Source: Bacteroidales bacterium (GTDB lineage: Bacteria > Bacteroidota > Bacteroidia > Bacteroidales > FEN-979). Taken from it: a stretch of DNA of 19,127 bases. The stretch lies in contig JAFGNY010000107.1 of assembly GCA_016926765.1 (NCBI GenBank), positions 1 to 19,127 of the forward strand, given 5' to 3'. Below are positions 15,771 to 19,127 of this stretch, one piece after another (within the stretch, counting starts at the first letter, position 1; the number at the start of each line of letters is the position of its first letter). The position numbers were made by a program, and so were the translations under genes. The notes below the pieces were generated by a model. That model was not told where the DNA came from and made no database searches. It worked only from the letters and a program-made list of their open reading frames with translations.

Positions 15771-17711
15771 ATGACAAACATCAAGTTATTATTGGTTGAA
15801 GACAACGATACGGATGCATTACTGGTGGTCAGGCAATTGAGAAAAGAGGGATTCAATGTCAGTCATCGCCAGGTAAAAACGCGGGATGAAATGGAGCGGG
15901 CATTTTCTGAAGAGAGCTGGGATATTGTCATCTCTGATTATTCCCTTCCCGGATTTGGAGGGCAGGACGCCCTGGAATTGTTCAAGTCCAAGAACCTGGA
16001 TATCCCGTTCATCCTTGTCTCAGGAACCGTTGGTGAAGATATTGCCGTTACCATTATGAAGGGAGGTGCCAATGACTACCTGATGAAAACGCATCTGAAC
16101 AGGCTGGGGCCTGCGGTAAAACGTGAACTGGAAGAGACTCAGCTTAAGCGTGATAAAAAGCGTATCGAGTCGGTACTCGATCAGACAGAGAAGAGGTTTC
16201 AGCGTTTGATTGAGGATCTGCGGGATGTTGTATTCCTCTCTTCCATTGATGGAAAAAAGATCTATATTATCAACCAGGCTTTTGAAGCAATCTACGGGAG
16301 GTCGCTGGCTGAACTGGAGCAAAATCCCCTGATCTGGTATGAAGCTATTCACAAGGATGATAAAGCCCTGATTGAAACGATGACAGAAGAATTGCGGATT
16401 ACCGGCCAATATGCAGGCGAATATCGGATTGTAAGACCCGATGCCTCCGTTCACTGGGTTTATGATCGAAGGTGCTTTGTCTTTTCCGATGGAGAGGAGG
16501 AACCTTTGGTAGGGGGTGTAGTGATGGATGTGACGGAAAAAAAGCAGGCGGAGGAAGACCTGATCACAGCGAAAAAGACAGCGGAGGAGTCGAGCCGGTT
16601 GAAATCGGCCCTGCTTCAGAATATGAGTCATGAATTCAGAACCCCGATGAATGGGATTCTGGGGTTTTCTGAGTTTCTTTTTGAAGAGTTAGCCGATGAA
16701 GAGAGCCGGACCAAGGCCGAATATATTCTCTCATCGGGCAAAAGGCTTCAGCAAACACTGGAGTCTATCATGCTATATGCGCAGCTTGAATCCGGCATCC
16801 ATCTGAAGCCTGTGACCATTAACCTGGGGGAGATCATCCGGAGAACGGGTGAGAAAATCCGAAAACAGGCTGAAGAGAAAGGACTTACCTTATCAATAGA
16901 GGCAGAAGATCCCTTGATTCTGGACTCTGATTCCATGCTGGTTGAGCGAGTCCTCAGAGAACTCATCGATAACTCCCTCAAATTCACTTGTCTCGGAGGA
17001 ATTACAGTGACAGCAGGCTATACGGATGAACGTCGCCACTTAATCCAGGTACAGGTGAAAGATACCGGGATTGGAATACCTCAGGAGAAGCATGCCCTAA
17101 TTTTTGAAGAGTTCAGGCAAGCGGAGGAGGGGTACAACCGTCCCTACGAAGGAAGCGGGCTGGGGTTATCCATCGTATCAAAAAGCATGAAGATACTCAA
17201 TGGCGCGTTTTCATTAGAAAGTAACCAGGGCAGCGGATCCAAATTTACCATGACATTTCCTGTATCATGGCATCCGGGAGGAAATGAAGAACCGAAAAAA
17301 GCGCCCGAACCGCCCATCCCGCCGGTAACTGCACAAACAGCTAAGCGAACGCCTTCCATCCTCCTGGTTGAGGATAACGACGCTAACATTGAGCTGGTCA
17401 GACTCTTTACAAAGGGGCACTATGACCTGGATGTAGCCAAAGAGGGGGATTCAGCTCTTGAGATGGTTAAGAAGACCCAATATGATGGTATTCTGATGGA
17501 TATCAACCTAGGACCAGGGATGGATGGGATTGATGCGATTACACTGATTCGCAGTATACCCTCTTATGTTTCGACTCCGATCATTGCTGTAACCGGGTAT
17601 ACTTTCAGGAATGAAAAAGAGTTCATTATCTCTCAGGGAGCCAGCCATTACCTGGAAAAACCATTTACCCGGCAGCAGCTCCTTGAAACACTCGCAAAAG
17701 GGCTGATGTGA
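15771..17711 (+). CDS. Hybrid histidine kinase, REC-PAS-HisKA-HATPase-REC
   Basis: A 646-residue soluble signalling protein with no membrane segment. Receiver 1 (1-120) has phosphoacceptor D56 (VISDYSLPG), VEDN acidic residues and Lys in LMKTHL. A coiled linker leads to a PAS domain (about 145-260, ending GGVVMDVTEKKQAEEDL). The HisKA domain has H287 in NMSHEFRTPMNG. The HATPase has ELIDNSLKFT, DTGIGIPQ and GSGLGLSIV. A Pro-rich linker (KKAPEPPIPPV) leads to receiver 2, with D577 in ILMDINLGPGMDG and Lys in LEKPF. The start at 15771 is 11 bp after the upstream kinase stop; the longer frame from 15708 would overlap it and add a non-receiver tail. Receiver 1 is a natural acceptor from the upstream kinase, giving a relay into receiver 2. 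There is no output domain and no HPt. Confidence 0.95.
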   Translation: MTNIKLLLVEDNDTDALLVVRQLRKEGFNVSHRQVKTRDEMERAFSEESWDIVISDYSLPGFGGQDALELFKSKNLDIPFILVSGTVGEDIAVTIMKGGANDYLMKTHLNRLGPAVKRELEETQLKRDKKRIESVLDQTEKRFQRLIEDLRDVVFLSSIDGKKIYIINQAFEAIYGRSLAELEQNPLIWYEAIHKDDKALIETMTEELRITGQYAGEYRIVRPDASVHWVYDRRCFVFSDGEEEPLVGGVVMDVTEKKQAEEDLITAKKTAEESSRLKSALLQNMSHEFRTPMNGILGFSEFLFEELADEESRTKAEYILSSGKRLQQTLESIMLYAQLESGIHLKPVTINLGEIIRRTGEKIRKQAEEKGLTLSIEAEDPLILDSDSMLVERVLRELIDNSLKFTCLGGITVTAGYTDERRHLIQVQVKDTGIGIPQEKHALIFEEFRQAEEGYNRPYEGSGLGLSIVSKSMKILNGAFSLESNQGSGSKFTMTFPVSWHPGGNEEPKKAPEPPIPPVTAQTAKRTPSILLVEDNDANIELVRLFTKGHYDLDVAKEGDSALEMVKKTQYDGILMDINLGPGMDGIDAITLIRSIPSYVSTPIIAVTGYTFRNEKEFIISQGASHYLEKPFTRQQLLETLAKGLM

Positions 17712-17719
17712 TATACGAT

Positions 17720-18946
17720 TTATCTGATTAGCAGGATAGTTCCTTTGTTGGTTACCGTGTGCCGGTCGTTTTCCTGATAATAGACGGCCCAAACATAGAC
17801 GCCACCGGGGCAATCCTCCCCTTTTAGTGTTCCATCCCATCCCTCTTCGATATCCCTTGTGGCGAAAATGGCCTCACCCCACCTGTTAAAAATCTGGAAA
17901 TGAAATTCCGTAATGTTTTCGGGAGGGAGCCCTACCATTCTGAAGGTGTCGTTTAATCCATCCCCATTTGGTGTAAAAGCATTTGGAATATAGGGGATTA
18001 CAAATACCGTCACACTATCCGTAAACTCTTCTCCGTCGCATAGGGTAGCATGAACGATATAGGTAGTAGTTTCTGTTGGTGTTACAACAACTGATTGTTG
18101 TGATGCGATTTGCTCAGCCCCCTGGTACCACCGGTAATTGATCTTTTCTCCCGGTGTGATCGGGTAGAGAGCGTAAGGGACCTGAGCGATCTGAAAACTG
18201 TCGATCGAAGTAGGAGTGTACCTCCATCCTTCAAAGCGGGCTGTCCAGGATGTGGCATTCCTGCCGGGGACGGCATAGCCGATAAACCCGGTTTCATTCT
18301 GAATCCCCTGGGTAGCTGCATTCCCGTGCCAGCCGGGACACGAAGGTTTGTTCATCAGGTGGTTCTCTATCGTGTTGGAGCCTTCGTTGAGAACAATCTG
18401 AAACGTCATCAGAGAATCATGGCACTCGTAAAATGGTGTCTGGCACCACATGACGACCAGTCTTCTGTTGGAATCCTGGCCAAGCGTCCTGTAAAAAATA
18501 TATGGGCTGCCTGCCTGGATCGGATTGAGATCTTGGAGAGGCCCGAAGATTGCATTCTTCGCATAGAAATCGTTTGGATTTGGGATCGCAAAAATATCGT
18601 CGACACCCCTGGCATTTACATTCGGCGAGAAGCTGATCCAGCCGTTGGCTCCAATATAAAACTGGGAATAGATATTTCCGAAAAAAGAGAAGCTGAATCC
18701 AATAGGGAATGGCCCTTCCACGCCATCTTCGGAGGTAGTCACCCCCTCTCCTATCAGTCCGTATGTTGCCGTCAGAGTTACAGGGATTCCCAGATTGACT
18801 GTATCGTTTGGCCCTGCATCCAGTTGGGAAAACGCTGGAAGCGGGAGAATCAGGCCAAGGAGAAGAATGAAGGACGAGAGACAAAGGATGAGGGATGAGA
18901 AGATGATCGATTGTCGATTGCCGAATGCCGATGGTCGATGGGTCAT
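17720..18946 (-). CDS. Secreted T9SS protein with type B (CHU_C) sorting domain
   Basis: A 408-residue extracellular protein of unknown role. The N-terminal signal peptide is followed by an all-beta domain (GVEGPFPIGFSFSFFGNIYSQF, FYIGANGWISFSP) of a kind common in Bacteroidota surface proteins. An Ig/PKD-like segment (about 245-315, YRWYQGAEQIASQQSVVVTP) comes next. The gliding-motility-associated CHU_C/type B T9SS sorting domain spans about 316-408 (IPNAFTPNGDGLNDTF, FQIFNRWGEAIF, WDGTLKGEDCPGGVYVWAV). The frame opens at a GTG at 19000, but the ATG at 18946 gives a more normal 41-residue leader. Codons for that leader lie in heptamer and octamer repeats, so the present start may be recent. 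It converges with the hybrid kinase gene, 8 bp between ends. Confidence 0.85.
   Translation of the reverse strand: MTHRPSAFGNRQSIIFSSLILCLSSFILLLGLILPLPAFSQLDAGPNDTVNLGIPVTLTATYGLIGEGVTTSEDGVEGPFPIGFSFSFFGNIYSQFYIGANGWISFSPNVNARGVDDIFAIPNPNDFYAKNAIFGPLQDLNPIQAGSPYIFYRTLGQDSNRRLVVMWCQTPFYECHDSLMTFQIVLNEGSNTIENHLMNKPSCPGWHGNAATQGIQNETGFIGYAVPGRNATSWTARFEGWRYTPTSIDSFQIAQVPYALYPITPGEKINYRWYQGAEQIASQQSVVVTPTETTTYIVHATLCDGEEFTDSVTVFVIPYIPNAFTPNGDGLNDTFRMVGLPPENITEFHFQIFNRWGEAIFATRDIEEGWDGTLKGEDCPGGVYVWAVYYQENDRHTVTNKGTILLIR
18862..18905. repeat. Degenerate octamer-like tract inside a signal peptide
   Basis: A purine-rich tract on the plus strand with irregular ~8-bp spacing of gatgag/gacgag blocks. 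On the minus strand it encodes the hydrophobic core of the leader (IFSSLILCLSSFILLLG). It is much more degenerate than the adjacent heptamers, so assignment as a repeat is tentative. Confidence 0.5.
18906..18940. repeat. Five heptamer units at the 5' end of a CDS
   Basis: Read on the minus strand: catcgac, catcggc, attcggc, aatcgac, aatcgat, five exact-length 7-bp units. They start four bases after the ATG at 18946 and encode HRPSAFGNRQS, the n-region of the signal peptide. They share period but not unit with the arrays near 1-81 and 1086-1128. Confidence 0.85.
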
Positions 18947-19004
18947 ATTCCGTTTTCCGGTTTGTACTGATCTGTTTCTATCTTCGCTCAAGTAATTCAC
19001 AAAG

Positions 19005-19036
19005 TTGAAGAATTTCCGTCAAATATGCTAATTTTG
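19005..19036 (+). promoter_or_regulatory. Bacteroidota promoter for the gene at 19093
   Basis: TTG at 19005-19007, a 21-nt spacer, then TAATTTTG at 19029-19036, an exact TAnnTTTG. This is the best-formed promoter in the window. Predicted start near 19043 gives a leader of about 50 nt before the ATG at 19093; no riboswitch or hairpin is recognised in it. Confidence 0.65.
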
Positions 19037-19092
19037 TGCGTGCTTACCACCTTTCGGGGAAACGACACAACACACGATAAATTTCAACTTCA

Positions 19093-19127
19093 ATGAAAAA
19101 AGATACTGCAATCTTCAACATTATCAA
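19093..19127 (+). CDS. glyA: Probable serine hydroxymethyltransferase, 5' end only
   Basis: Only 11 codons and two bases are inside the window: MKKDTAIFNII. Bacteroidota GlyA proteins commonly begin M(K/Q)(K/R)D..IFD.IEKE, so serine hydroxymethyltransferase (serine plus tetrahydrofolate to glycine plus methylene-tetrahydrofolate) is the best guess. The call rests on a very short match and on a good promoter upstream; the rest lies outside the window. Confidence 0.5.
   Translation, partial: MKKDTAIFNII

Overview
The window looks like chromosomal DNA from a member of the Bacteroidota, probably class Bacteroidia; order and genus cannot be fixed from the sequence. The evidence is two proteins with type IX secretion (T9SS) C-terminal sorting domains (one type A, one CHU_C/type B), Reg_prop/Y_Y_Y sensor kinase architecture, several promoter elements close to the Bacteroidota consensus (TTG, about 19-21 nt, TAnnTTTG), mostly weak Shine-Dalgarno sequences, and degenerate 7- and 8-bp tandem repeats between genes.

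Layout. (1) 1-1128: a TIGR01212/YhcC-like radical SAM gene (+) flanked on both sides by heptamer repeat arrays. (2) 7834-1111, minus strand: a compact run guaB - large double-parvulin PPIase - SurA_N-like lipoprotein - SurA-like PPIase - MoxR ATPase. Gaps are 52, 3, 22 and 29 bp, consistent with one operon that joins GMP synthesis to periplasmic outer-membrane-protein chaperones. (3) 7935-10146 (+): a T9SS-secreted protein overlapping a small lipoprotein gene. (4) 12556-10151 (-): an 82-residue ubiquitin-like beta-grasp protein followed by a secreted GH29 alpha-L-fucosidase with chitobiase-C-like and PA14 domains. (5) 12640-17711 (+): a two-gene signalling unit, a 14-blade propeller sensor histidine kinase followed 11 bp later by a REC-PAS-HisKA-HATPase-REC hybrid. 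(6) 18946-17720 (-): a type B T9SS protein whose signal peptide is encoded by repeat sequence. (7) 19093-19127 (+): the first codons of a probable glyA, behind a good promoter.

How the genes fit together: the PPIases and lipoprotein probably chaperone outer-membrane proteins, on which the T9SS cargo, lipoproteins and fucosidase ultimately depend. The sensor pair has no DNA-binding output in the window, so its target must lie elsewhere. Most genes are ordinary. The parts most worth a second look are the orphan ubiquitin-like protein at 12308-12556 and the way degenerate heptamer/octamer repeats have become coding sequence at three gene ends (radical SAM C-terminus, MoxR C-terminus, T9SS protein signal peptide). 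I found no tRNA, rRNA, CRISPR, IS element or convincing intrinsic terminator.
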